Shown here: piece after piece, positions 1 to 10,745 of the stretch
How the letters are laid out: the number at the start of each line of letters is the position of its first letter
Numbering within the stretch: the first letter of the stretch is position 1
From: Nemophila menziesii
Taxonomy: Eukaryota; Streptophyta; Magnoliopsida; Boraginales; Hydrophyllaceae
Direction: 5' to 3'
Assembly (NCBI GenBank): GCA_029959085.1
Contig: JARWIR010000092.1
Coordinates: forward strand, 1,488,001-1,552,000
DNA length: 64,000 bases
Program-made: the position numbers and the translations under genes
Notes under the pieces: generated by a model
Seen by the model: the letters and a program-made list of their open reading frames with translations, nothing else
What the model was told of the DNA's origin: nothing
Databases searched by the model: none

Positions 1-959
1 TATTTTAGCATTAGATGCAAAACAACATCATACATGGATTTAGAAGCAGTTAATGAGAATTAGGAAAGTTGCATACAAGTTCATTCAACATAAAGTTCAT
101 AATGGTAAAAATAAGTTTATTATTTGGGACAAATAGATTGATGGGAGTAGTGTACAAGAAATATTAGAAATTGAGCTTTATAATCAAAACATTAATTACA
201 ATTATCTCATGATTTTGGAGATAACGATGGATATTGCCTCTATGTATAAGTAAAATTCTTCCTTGATTTGAACACTTCAATTTAACTTCCGGGAATAACT
301 TGAACTTGAGTGGAAGTAACAATAAGGGAGTATTACTGTAGTTAAAGAGAGTTTCAAGTTGAGTAAGATTATATGGGAAAAGTGTTGTGTTCCACGCTGT
401 TCTTTCATTACATGGTTAGCTATTCAGGATCCCTAGCCACAAAAGTCATAGATTGCAAATTAATCTGATATGCTTATTCTACATTAGATGTTTTGAAGAA
501 TTTAATCATTTGTTTATTATTTTTCCGTTTTCTAAGAGATTATTGATGCAAATACTTGAAAAATGCGGAATCATAAATCCACCACTAGGTTGAATGATTT
601 GGTTGACATCATTCTTCCATTCCTGAGTGACGAAAACATTACAATTGTAAGTGATTTAATTACTTTTTATATGTATTGGATATGGTGTGAGAGAAATGAC
701 GGAAATCATGGAGGACAAGGGTTGAATTAAGAAAAAATTTGGGAAAAAATTATATCTCAAAAGGTTATAAGGTTGTATAAAAAGAAGTTTAAGAAGAATT
801 AATTAATGATATTTATATTATTAGGTAGGTCCAATTAGATGTAACTTCGGTTGTTTACTTAATGTTTTTTCTTATTTGGCTTATATAGTAAAGTAGTTCT
901 AATTGGGCAGAAAGTTTGCAAAGATCATATTTAATAAAAATTTGATTTTCTGCTAAAAA
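1..959 (+). pseudogene. LINE ORF2 C-terminal relic (zf-RVT end), copy A
   Basis: This is the 3' end of a non-LTR retrotransposon. The degraded translation keeps the pattern seen before and inside the plant zf-RVT domain: HTWIW, then KVAYKF.QHKVHNGKN, then a stretch ending WEKCCVPRCSFITWLAIQ, then a histidine-rich HLF-like end. The same segments are less broken in copy D (40741-41380). The frame is destroyed by many stops and shifts. The segment ends in an A-rich run after TTTGATTTTCTGCT, which fits a LINE 3' end and is at the same place in B, C and D. The rest of this LINE lies left of the window. The relic is certainly non-functional. Confidence 0.75.
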
Positions 960-2185
960 AAGGTGAAAAAAGATTGTTGAACATTAATCCTAATTTGTTT
1001 ATTTGAATTTTGGAGATATAAAATCATTATTAAGGTCTGAAGTTGCCGCCACTATTTTATTACTATTTGATATTCTATTCTCTTCTAATGGATTCATATC
1101 TTATTGTTTCTCCTTCTCTTGGATAACTTTTCTTGATCTATTGTTATTTTGTGTGATAGATTTATATGCTAAAACAAATTGCTTCTTCTAAGGTTATTTA
1201 ATTATCTTTTTAAAAATTAATTATTATTTTAATTGTGTAGGGTATATAAGTTTTATTCATATAATTTCATTAATATTATTTGACTTAAATTTATGTGTCA
1301 TAGACGAAACTTGTGATGAACTATTGAATAATGGTTAAAAAGTCTTCTAAGTTTTAACATTGTAAAAAATCACATGAAAATGCTTCAAGACTTAGAAACT
1401 CGATGTAATAAATCATATGTATCATTATAATAAGAATACCTTTGGGTTTTCAATGATAATGAAACATTTAATTGAGATTAATATATTTTTAAATCTAAAT
1501 ATTTTGTTGAATCCATAAATTATTCTAAATTTAATTATATTTTGACAATTTTGTAAATATTGATGCTTTTTGATATATTATAGATGTTTGTGTATGTGTA
1601 ATGCCATGTTTAGTCAAAGATAATCTAAAATCTAGTATATTGATTTGTATAAGTTTTTCCCTAAAAACAATATCCATAATAGTTATTGTATAGGATTCTC
1701 TAAGCACTTGAAAAATTTATTTAAGATATAACAGAAGCTAGACCTTAAAGAAAACTCATTTCAAATAGAAACTAAATTTCAAATCTTAGGTTTTTGAGAG
1801 TTTTTAATTAGTTATGTCATTTTTATAAAAAATTAGAACATGCCTCAAAATAAGGTTTAACATTATGTAACTGTATCTCATTATAATTTGTTAATACAAT
1901 TAAAAAGCATTCACAATTGCAAGGTTGTTCTACCAGTTTAAAAATGTAATACGAATTTATTTATTATTGTTAGATAAGGTCTAAGTGTATAAATATCTTC
2001 TTACTATATATAATACACTTCTCTTTGCTATTAATAATAATATACACAAATAAAATGTCAGAAAAAATACTTCTTTAAATTTAATCATTTAAAGAAGAGA
2101 AATATTTTATAGAGTTGCACTACATACTTCTCTCACTATTTTCTTTTTAGGAAGTAGTTTGTTAAGTTCAAGGTGTATTTAAAAA
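960..2185. other. Non-coding block sequence downstream of the LINE
   Basis: AT-rich sequence shared with B, C and partly D. A 62-codon open frame at 1003-1191 is also open in C, but B carries a deletion and D does not keep it. It has no recognisable domain and is probably chance. I see nothing else here. Confidence 0.6.
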
Positions 2186-2289
2186 TCATTAAGAACTACT
2201 TATGAGGAGATTATGTTTGTTTATTAATTAATTAAGATTCATTAAGAACTACTTATGAAAGGATTATGTTTGTTTATTAATTAGTTAGG
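2186..2289. repeat. Two-unit tandem repeat, about 53 bp
   Basis: The unit starting CATTAAGAACTACTTATGA and ending in TTTATTAATTAATTA occurs twice in a row. Copies B (about 32723-32822) and C (about 58266-58370) also have two units. Copy D (about 43647-43697) has one. The duplication therefore arose after D split from the others. Confidence 0.8.
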
Positions 2290-2813
2290 AAAATATTAAA
2301 TATGTGATGGTTCTATTTTGTAATTTGTATAGCTTACATTCCAAAAATCATCTTTTAATTTATTGTGATGATTTTTCATATTTAATAATATTATTATTTT
2401 TTTCAAAATCAGGACTTGTAATTTAAAGGGAGTCAAATCTTTTCTTCATATTAATATTAATGTTAGGAATGTATTTAATTGATCCTAAATCAAAGGTAAT
2501 AAATCAAAAAGTATATTTCAGTAAAGTGGTATAAATACCTATATTGGTCACTAGTATTCTAACATAGTGGAATAATTTTTTTAAAGATTATAATTTTAGA
2601 AATTGTTTAGAAAAAGAGAACTAAGATGAGGCAAATTTACAACCGAATAAAATAAAAATGAAATATCTTAGATAAGGCATCCTACACACAATGGTAGACT
2701 TAGGATAGTTTATCTAGTAGGTTTTATATATAAGGTTATGGAAAAATATTTTATATCATATTTGTATATATAAATAAAGATAAATTTTAAGTTTTAATGT
2801 TTTCAATCTGTAG

Positions 2814-3061
2814 GTGGGCTTAATCGACCTTTGATAAAGCCCAAGTCTTCCACTGCGCATCCATGTTATAATTTCCCGAGATGTGATATAGATCTACTAC
2901 AAGCAACAACGCTAATGACTTCTTGGTAACAAGGATTGAGCAACAAAAACATTAAACCTATGGATGCTTCTGGCTCGATGTTCTGGAACAATTTCTGCTT
3001 CGACACTGGTCATACTAGCATGGATGAAAATAATTTTCCAAATGATGCACTTGATATATAA
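2814..3061 (+). pseudogene. Possible terminal-exon relic, unidentified protein
   Basis: A pyrimidine-rich tract ending CTGTAG (2808-2813) looks like a 3' splice site. It is followed by an 81-codon frame reading GLNRPLIKPKSSTAHPCYN..., with one internal TAA after MTSW. From the in-frame ATG at 2960 it continues MDASGSMFWNNFCFDTG to a stop at 3059-3061. Amino-acid composition is unlike the random AT-rich frames around it. Copy C keeps the same frame and the same internal stop; B and D are more broken. The internal stop lies next to a GTAAC, so this could be two segments around a splice donor. I do not recognise the family. This is inference from composition and splice context. Confidence 0.3.
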
Positions 3062-3610
3062 GAAATTACTACTAATATAATTTTATCTTTTTATAAACTA
3101 ATTAATTAGGCAAACTAGTTGTTAATTATGTAAGTATATAAATCAATGAGTCCTTTAGTGATTAAGCTTTTAGTCCTTTAGTCATAGTGTTTCATTTTAC
3201 TTTTCTTGTACTAGTGAACCTAAAGTTTATTTATTTGTCAAAAATGGGATAAACACACTTTTCCCTTTTATGAGTTGTACGTGTATTTTTATCTATAAAT
3301 TTTTTTTTTTCAATTTATATTAAAAATTATTTGAATGTGACAATTCAGTTTGAGGACTACCGTAATAGTTAAAAAGAGACTATGAAGCTCATACACTCCC
3401 TTGCTAGTATACCTCAAAATACATTAATAAGTTTGATTACATTTATTAATTTAGTCAAATGTCTATACTATAATAACCTATTTTGTCTTCTCTCTCTTTG
3501 ATGGTAAAATATACTTTTACAAAGATAAATATTTATACAAAGTTCAGAGCCAATCATGAAATAGTGTGATAGGCTTATTAAGGGAAAAAAATAATTGTTT
3601 TGCATGGTAA
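3062..3610. other. Non-coding block sequence
   Basis: AT-rich sequence shared by all four large copies. I see no gene or structural signal in it. Confidence 0.5.
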
Positions 3611-3640
3611 CTAGGTATTGCGCGTGTCTAAAGACACTAT
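3611..3640 (-). mobile_element. Old Helitron 3' terminus (copy A)
   Basis: On the minus strand this reads a stem-loop GTGTCT-TT-AGACAC, then GCGCAATAC and CTAG, followed by T. That is the classical Helitron 3' end: a short hairpin about 10 bases before CTRR, inserted next to T. Length and spacing match the ends at 12835-12863 and 8769-8797 exactly, with different but still paired stem bases. The element would extend to the right from here. I could not find its 5' TC end. The terminus is present in B, C and D too, so insertion predates the duplications. Confidence 0.55.
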
Positions 3641-5270
3641 AAAAATGAAGTTCTCTCTAGTCATTGTTTACTTTTATTTTATTTTACAAGGATATCTTGA
3701 ATAGTTTATTAACTAAATTTTAATTACTCCATGCATGATAGTTATATAAAGTGAATAATTATATAAACACTTTTATTGTGCCTTAAACCTTATAAAAAAT
3801 AACACATAGATATGCACATGCACGAACTAGAGAATTTTGCTAAAAAATCTCGGGATTCGAATCAATCTAGAAGCGTATTTCTATCTTTAAAATTCTACAA
3901 TGTATATATTCTCACCATTTTCCATAACCTCAATTTTATATTTAAACCTTGTATATCCTAATATAGTATTTAAACTTTCAATACATCAACTTCTCTTACA
4001 GATTTTGCAGAATAAAAATAATTTTTTATTAAAATATAATATTGCAGTTCAATAATCCTCTAAGTTAGCGTAATATTATAGAATCATCTCAGGTATTCGT
4101 AACCATACATAACCCAACCCTCTATTTCACCATCACATTTGACATGATTAAATTCAAATTGAACATACTCAAGCGACATTTCAAGACTCCCCCTCTACTG
4201 GGGTATATTTTGTTTAAAAATATTTTAGTGGCAAATTTTTTCTAAATGCCGCAAGTAAGTAAATTATAAGAGTGTATCATTAGAAACCAAATATAATTAA
4301 CAAACTTCAAATACAAAATGCCATAGAAAACTTAAATTTTGGTTAAAATTTCGTCACAGGGGATCATGCTTACACGTACACAATTTTCTGAGAGAACTCC
4401 CTGGAACCCGATTTACTTCCTAGAAAAGGAAGGAAGCTTTGATGTATATCACTTAACAATAACCACATTTAAACAATTTGTCATAGCTGAAAACATTTCA
4501 TTCTGCATTAAAAAAATTTACAGGGCGTGCGCGATACAAATTCGTTTGGAATTCTTATTAACCAAATTCATGTTTTAATGAAATAATTTGAATTGCCAAT
4601 ATATTATTTATTGTGAAAAACAATGAACAATATTACCTTAACGAAGATAAATTCAACAATCTTTATCTTTTTTGGCTACATAATCGTTTGCCTTGTTTGC
4701 TACGTCAGTTTTTGTTTTTTTACATGAAAACAGTAGTATAAGAGAAGCGGACAAAGATGAAACATTAATCTAAACAACCATTACACCAGTTGTAAACTGA
4801 GACATTGGATGAAATGTGTTAAATTATCGATTTATGGTTTGATTACATAATCTGTAAATAAATATAGTACTAAATACTGCTCCGATTTAAGATTAAATTA
4901 TTTGAAGAATATATAACATATTAAAATAGGAAATATTGATGTATAGAATAACCATAATCAATATTCACTTACATTTTTTGAATCAAGAGCACTATAGGTC
5001 TTATATTATTCAACAATTGCACTATAGGTCTTATATTATGCAAAAATTGCACTATATCTCTTATATTATGGTAATAAAAAAATAAGAGACTCAAACTTCA
5101 GATGAAATTCTGCTCTATTAAGATCTTAATAAATCCATATGTCAATTTAACTCTTCAAAGTTTGTGAGTGTCTCTCTAGATAACTTGCAAGCGTATCTCT
5201 GGTTTTAAAATTACATAAAACCCAATTTTTTTTTTTAGAAAAAGGGTCAATCCATATCAAATGAAAATAA
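3641..5270. other. Putative body of the old minus-strand Helitron, right of its 3' end
   Basis: AT-rich sequence conserved in A, B, C and D. A 79-codon plus-strand frame at 4339-4578 survives nearly unchanged in C but not in B or D, and starts from weak context; I do not call it a gene. On the minus strand an AAG|GTA splice-donor-like site lies at 4634-4637 and is kept in B and C. Confidence 0.4.
4989..5070. repeat. Tandem repeat, three units of about 30 bp
   Basis: The unit GCACTATAGGTCTTATATTA plus about ten bases occurs three times, the last shortened. Equivalents are at 35663-35746 (B, degraded), 46649-46717 (D) and 61048-61129 (C). The units are directly adjacent with no unique spacers, so this is a minisatellite and not a CRISPR-like array. 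Confidence 0.75.
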
Positions 5271-6300
5271 ATACTTCTCTAAGTTTAGACCACATGGTAG
5301 TTAAGGAACATTACCTTAGCATACATGATTCTTTGGTCCATAATCTTTCTTCTAGATAAATCAGTTTTCTCAAGAAAAGCTTTCCCTTTGGTAACCCGAA
5401 ATCGAAGATTTGCATTAAAATAGATTCTTTATAAAATATTCCATCAAAATAACCAATTGATATATGACTGTATATAAAACATAAAAAGATAGAAAGGAAA
5501 CACATATCAAGAGTTAACATAATCTGAAGTCATTATTCATAGAAGCCATGTTTTGAAATTGCTGAGAGTAGAGGAATTATTTTTTCCTTGGAGCACTAAT
5601 TTTTGTGTTATATGACTATCTCTTTTACTGCAAAGCCCATATTAATAATATGCTGAAAGGCTTCCAAGGTCATAAATTGGCCATTGTAAGATTTGTATTA
5701 AAATATAAATTAGATTATTCTAAAAATTGTAAAAGTAATTAGATTAGGTAAAAAGTAATTCAATTTTTTTAGAAGTTCAATGGAAAATAATAATATTCTT
5801 TACCTTAATTTGGGTTCTTTGCCGAGTCGGGTGATGATGGTTGAGAATGGTCACGAGAGCGGCTTGGTTGGAAGTTGAGTGTGAAGAGACCAAATTGTTC
5901 ACTTCACAAATAAGTATTCTCAGTACATCATTTCTTATACTAAAAGACTTCCAAGGACCATTTGTAGGATTTCTATAAAAATACAATAAACAACAGGAAT
6001 GTTTATAAATGTAAGGAGATTTAGGTAAAAATAATACGTTTTTTTAGAAGTTTAATGGTAAAAATTAATATTTGTTATCATAATTTAGGTTCTTCGCCAA
6101 GCCGGTTGATAAAAGTGGAGAATGCTTAGTGATGGTGATTTTATATGCAGGAGAGCGCTTGATGGAAAGGTGGAGGCGGAGAAATGTATTTTTGTTTTTT
6201 GTGCTAATGAATGAGTGAAAAGAGTTGAGTTTTAGTAGATTCTAAGTTTACATGAAAATAAGTTTTGAGAAGTTAAAACAGTTAAATGAGATTTTTTTTA
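5271..6300 (-). pseudogene. Minus-strand exon-like modules, possibly captured gene pieces
   Basis: On the minus strand two open segments, about 5520-5315 and 5986-5804, each end at an AAG|GTA splice-donor-like site (5312-5315 and 5801-5804). The first begins MLTLDMCFLSIFLCF. The second contains LVSSHSTSNQAALVTILNHHH. A third degenerate module (about 6200-6075) resembles the second but its donor is mutated to ATAA. The second and third modules resemble a segment inside the CACTA-like element of copy B (31115-31280), which also ends at an AAG|GTA. B has a 50 bp frame-breaking deletion in the first module. No family recognised. Being on the same strand as the old Helitron 3' end at 3611, they could be gene pieces carried by it. 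Confidence 0.3.
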
Positions 6301-7328
6301 AAGAAAATAGAAAAATTAGGTAATTGGTGTTATATAATATAGATTGATATGATCATATTCTCAAAAATATTGATAGATTAGTTCCATGAATTATTCGATT
6401 TCTAAATAGTATTTATCTTTAATCATAGTAATGCATCGCTTATCTCAAATAACAAAGTTACTTAATTTTACACCCAAGTGAAAAAATTTAATATGAGATA
6501 GGGTTTAATAGGGAATAATTCATTTGTTATAGTTGGAGGGTAGTTTAAGGTTTATATAATTCTGTATTATTAATCATTTTGTAGAAAATTAGACAATATT
6601 TATTCTAGATATTAGTGATATGTGTCGAAATGATATCATTGTAGTTCTAACTAATTATAGCCACTTATATAGTTGTCTTAAGTTACAATTTAGAAATATA
6701 ACAAATTTGTCACACGGAAAATGCTGATTTATAAAGATCAAGGACGTGTATTATAACATTTTTATAAAATTATTAAGGTACCATATTATGTATATATGAA
6801 AAGTGAGCGGGGGGTTAGGGTTTGATAGAAAGAGTTACGCGGATATGATTTACGAGCTAATATACATTGAAAATTTGAATTCAATATTTTTTGAAATAAA
6901 ATAAAAATTATGATTTAAATGGATAATTCTTAATTATGAGAAGAAAAAATTGAAAAATAAGGAGAAAATGATATTTAAATTTTTATATCATGATAATATA
7001 TTAAATTTTTAGTTAACATATATTCTGTATTGAATTTTAACATTTATATTAATTTAAAATGAACCATATGTGGAATATTTGTTTTATTTATATATGATTT
7101 TCATCTTAGTTGATTGTTTTTATATCAGTTTTTTGAAAACTAGTAAAACTTCATAATTGATTTAATTAATCTATACTTTATAGTGATGTGACAAATATAT
7201 GAATTTTTTTATTATTTTTAAAAAAAAATATTAATTTATCAAATAGTTAAATCATAAGAGTTTCACTAATACTTAGTTATTCTGATAGATAATATATGAA
7301 TGATATCAACCAAAAGTATTTTGATATA
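6301..7328. other. Non-coding block sequence, right part before the Helitron
   Basis: AT-rich and shared with B (to about 37830) and C (to 63375). No coding or structural signal seen. Confidence 0.6.
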
Positions 7329-7810
7329 TCTAACCATAATACACCCCACTACTATCACCACTACTTCCTTCTTAACTACCAAATATCTCATTAAAAATAA
7401 TTATGTTACATTATGAAGAATAATTTAGGAAGAAACACATTATTCAAATATTTCTTTTTTAACTACCAAATATTTCATTATTAAAGATTGACGAAAATCT
7501 TCACTAAAATTTTATGTATGTATTATATGGGACAACTCGAAAGTCAAAGAGTGGCCATGATTTATCTAGAGCAAAAATATATGGCATCTAAAACCATCTG
7601 GATCTTGCCACATGTATTCTAACCATAATACACCACACTACTATCACCACTACTTCCTTCTTAACTACCAAATATATCATTAAAAATAATTATGTTACAT
7701 TATGAAGAATAATTTAGGAAGAAAAACATTATTCAAATATTTCTTTTTTAACTACCAAATATTTCATTATTAAAGATTGACGAAAATCTTCACTAAAATT
7801 TTATGTATGT
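7329..7810. repeat. Duplicated Helitron 5' end, about 289 bp period
   Basis: The first about 190 bases of the Helitron (7329-7520) recur at 7618-7810, again starting TCTAACCATAATACACC. Between them is about 100 bases containing CTAGAGCAAAAATATATGGC. That spacer together with the second 5' end occurs once more, inverted, at about 10690-10850. Confidence 0.8.
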
Positions 7811-7839
7811 GTTTATTTGAAGTAGTAAATTAGTACTAT

Positions 7840-8216
7840 TTTATTAATGATTACTCTAAAATCATTAATCTATTTTTTAATTTTTTTAGTTATTGCAAAT
7901 CCTTAATATTTTTGATAATCTCCACTAAAACTTTTTTGTATGTGTTGGTTGTGCAAATAAATTGCCTTTCTTCTATTAATGATTATTCTAAAATAATTGA
8001 TCTATTTTTATTTTTGTTTAGTTATTACAAATCCTTAATATTTTGTGAAAAAATCATTCATTTGTATGTAATCTTCACTAAAACTTTATGTATGTGTTTT
8101 TTAGCTTTCTTTTAATAATGATTACTCTCAAATCATTCATCTGTTTTTTAATTATCTTTAGTTACTGCAAATTAGTTATATTTTCTGTAATCTTCACTAA
8201 ACCTTTTCCGTATGTG
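7840..8216. repeat. Degenerate tandem array, three units of about 130 bp
   Basis: Each unit begins near AATGATTACTCTAAAATCAT, passes through a T-rich run and TAGTTATTGCAAATCCTTAA, and ends near CTTCACTAAAACTTTATG. Units start near 7845, 7975 and 8113. They differ at many sites, so the array is old. Confidence 0.65.
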
Positions 8217-8768
8217 ACACCCTAGATGACCAAAATCTATCTATTTGTTTTTTTATTCGTTTCCTCATCATTATTTTATTAACTTCCCACTATCACTCCT
8301 ACTGAATCTTAACACCTTAAAAAAATCTCCTCCACGCCTTATTTTTTAATTAATTTCTTCCTTTGCTTCAACAAATTATGTATGAATATTATTTAAAGGC
8401 GAGTACATAGGAGAAAGCTTTTTAATGAACTTAAGGGACAAAAGGTGATTTTCTTATTTTAATTTTTTTAATTGTAGAACATTTTAATTTACTGCGAGTT
8501 AATGTAAATCCAGGGAATATAGGGGTATTTTGTAGGTTTCGTCCATTAAGTAAAGGAGAAATCTCTTCAAAATGTTCAACGGTGGTTGATTTTGGAGGTT
8601 CAAAAGATGGTGAACCAGGTGTTTTATCAAATGTCTCAATGAAAAAATACATTTAAGGTTGTTTACAAACCAGTTAACATTTAAGAAAGCCCTTCAAGTT
8701 TAACAAAGTATTTAGGTTTTTAATTACTAAGGTTGTTTTTAGTATTGGGTGGGTATAATGTATGTATA

Positions 8769-10745
8769 CTAGATATAACCCGTGCCCGAGGGCACTATAC
8801 AAAACTTGATCTATTTTTTAATTAAACAAATAAACATAATATGTTTCTTATTTTATCTTCTTATAATTTAATTTAATAATACATAATTCATTGCATTTAC
8901 AAAAATACATAAATAAAAAGTTTATTTAATGAGTATGATAATTATAGTGAAACTTCTAAAAATTATATTCAAATATTTTTCATTAGCATTGAGTAAATTT
9001 TTATATCAAAAGAAATAAAAAATATCTTATTTAAAAAAAATAAATAGAATGAACATTCATCAAGTCTGTTCAATGAAAATTCTATTTCCAATTAATATGT
9101 ATTGTATAATATGAATATTTTAGAAATGTAGGATCCTTAAATCATATTTTAATTAATATCTCGATTGACTAAGAAATGAGTAGATTAAATAAGTTCATAA
9201 CTTATATATTCTTGAGTGATCTTGGGAGTGCTCAAATATTTATTTCACAAATGGAAGTTGGTGGATATCTAAATCATATGTCTATAATTGAATATTATGG
9301 CAATGTTCGATCCTTTAATCACATTATAGTTAAAATAGCGGTTGGCCAATGTTTGATCCTTTGATCAAATTTTGACTAATATCGCGATTGGGCAAGGTTG
9401 GGGTAAACTTGATAATTTTATAACTTTTATGTTCTTGAGTGAGCCTAGGTTTGCTCAAATGCTTGTTACCCAATTGGGTAAACAATTGGTGGATATATAA
9501 AGTATAAGTCTATAATCTTACTGTAAATATTAATTTGGTAAAAAAACTTACATTAGAGAGAATAATTATTAGTCTATCATTCTTATATAGATAACAATGA
9601 TCTACTATTCCAACTGATAAAATCAAATAGTATCCAATATTAATAGTTAATCCTTAAAACTACATTGAGTCGTTAAACTATTTACATATACCACATATGA
9701 ATAAAAATACGTGTTAGTTTCCTAAAGAATATCTAGTATCTTGAAATAAGTTTTTTTTTTGCAAATCAATGTGCGTTACAATATTGGAAACTTAAAATAT
9801 ATTTACCCTTCACTAAATCTATAGCCCTACATAATTCTTATTAGTCACAAAAAAGGAAGTTATTGTTGCTTTCATGTAATATTAACGTCCATATGGTTTT
9901 TGCATAGTCAGTAACTGTAGTTCATTAATCAATAAATTATCGAAAAAATGTAGCAAATAAATCCACTTCACTTTAAGACAAAACTATGTTAGCTGTATAA
10001 GACAAAACTATTTAAACAATATAACATAATAAACTACATTGAGTAAGAAATAATAGTTATCTTAAATGTAGAACATTTGAAAAAAACTAGAAAACATACA
10101 AAGTAGAATTAACTATAATTTTAAAAACATATTATATTCTATATTCAAATAAATATATAAAATATGTGTAAATTTAACATCGATGCACAATTGATTATAT
10201 ATTCAAATATATAGATAAAAAGTAAGTGTAATTTTTACGTTTTGTACATAAAAAAATTACATATTTGGTCATCCATGTCTCTAACTTAATTTAGTTAACA
10301 AAATAGATAACTCTTATATCATGTTGGTCTTAAAAAAATAGAGAACTCATATATCAGGTTAACTGATAATTAGCATTAATCATAAATAAATACTAAGTAT
10401 TTTTTCGATACAAATAATATTACTTAGTTGAAAAACATTACATATTTGGTCATCGATCTATTAAATATAGAAAACTACTATATAAAATAAGCAAGTGAAA
10501 TTTGTTGTCCATGTAGTAAAAAATCAAATTGTCTCATATATCCAACCAAAAAATTATAAAAGAAAAATATAATTACAACATCTAAAAAAAATCTGTCATT
10601 TTTTTTCCAATTAAAAATCTGACAATATAGTTACAAATAAAAATCATTAAATCAGATTTTCATATTTATGTTTTCGAAAAATGAAAACATATTTGGTGAT
10701 AGGAAGGAAGTACTGGTGATAGTAGTGAGATGTATTATGGTTAGA
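8769..10745 (-). mobile_element. Inverted Helitron-like element nested in the larger Helitron
   Basis: On the minus strand this starts TCTAACCATAATACATC (10745 downward) and ends with the same hairpin as the outer element, then GGGTTATAT and CTAG (8769-8772), followed by T. It is about 1977 bp and shares both ends with the outer Helitron, so it is the same family. The base before its TC is T, not the usual A, and the 100 bases next to that end also flank the second 5' end at 7618. The 5' boundary is therefore less certain than the 3' one. No coding sequence is evident. Confidence 0.5.
9128..9520. repeat. Degenerate direct repeat within the nested element
   Basis: A segment with GGATCCTTAAATCATATTTT, TATCTCGATTG and TTCTTGAGTGATCTTGGGAG (about 9130-9280) recurs, diverged, at about 9350-9510, with a partial third copy near 9308-9350. 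An open frame at 9176-9364 runs through it and looks like chance. Confidence 0.5.

Noticed and set aside
1003..1191. 62-codon frame, hydrophobic, open in A and C
   Set aside because: B has an internal deletion and D a different frame; A and C are nearly identical DNA, so conservation carries no weight.
4339..4578. 79-codon frame, also at 60396-60644
   Set aside because: Only in the very recent A/C pair; B and D are shifted or stopped, no domain seen, and the opposite strand is equally open in B (34978-35217).
4989..5070. 30 bp repeats reminiscent of a CRISPR array
   Set aside because: No unique spacers, the units are contiguous and degenerate, and the DNA is from a plant.
5777..5986. Minus-strand segment NQAALVTILNHHHPTRQRTQIK considered as an annexin-like repeat
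   Set aside because: The resemblance is short and low in complexity; no second annexin motif or calcium site was found nearby.
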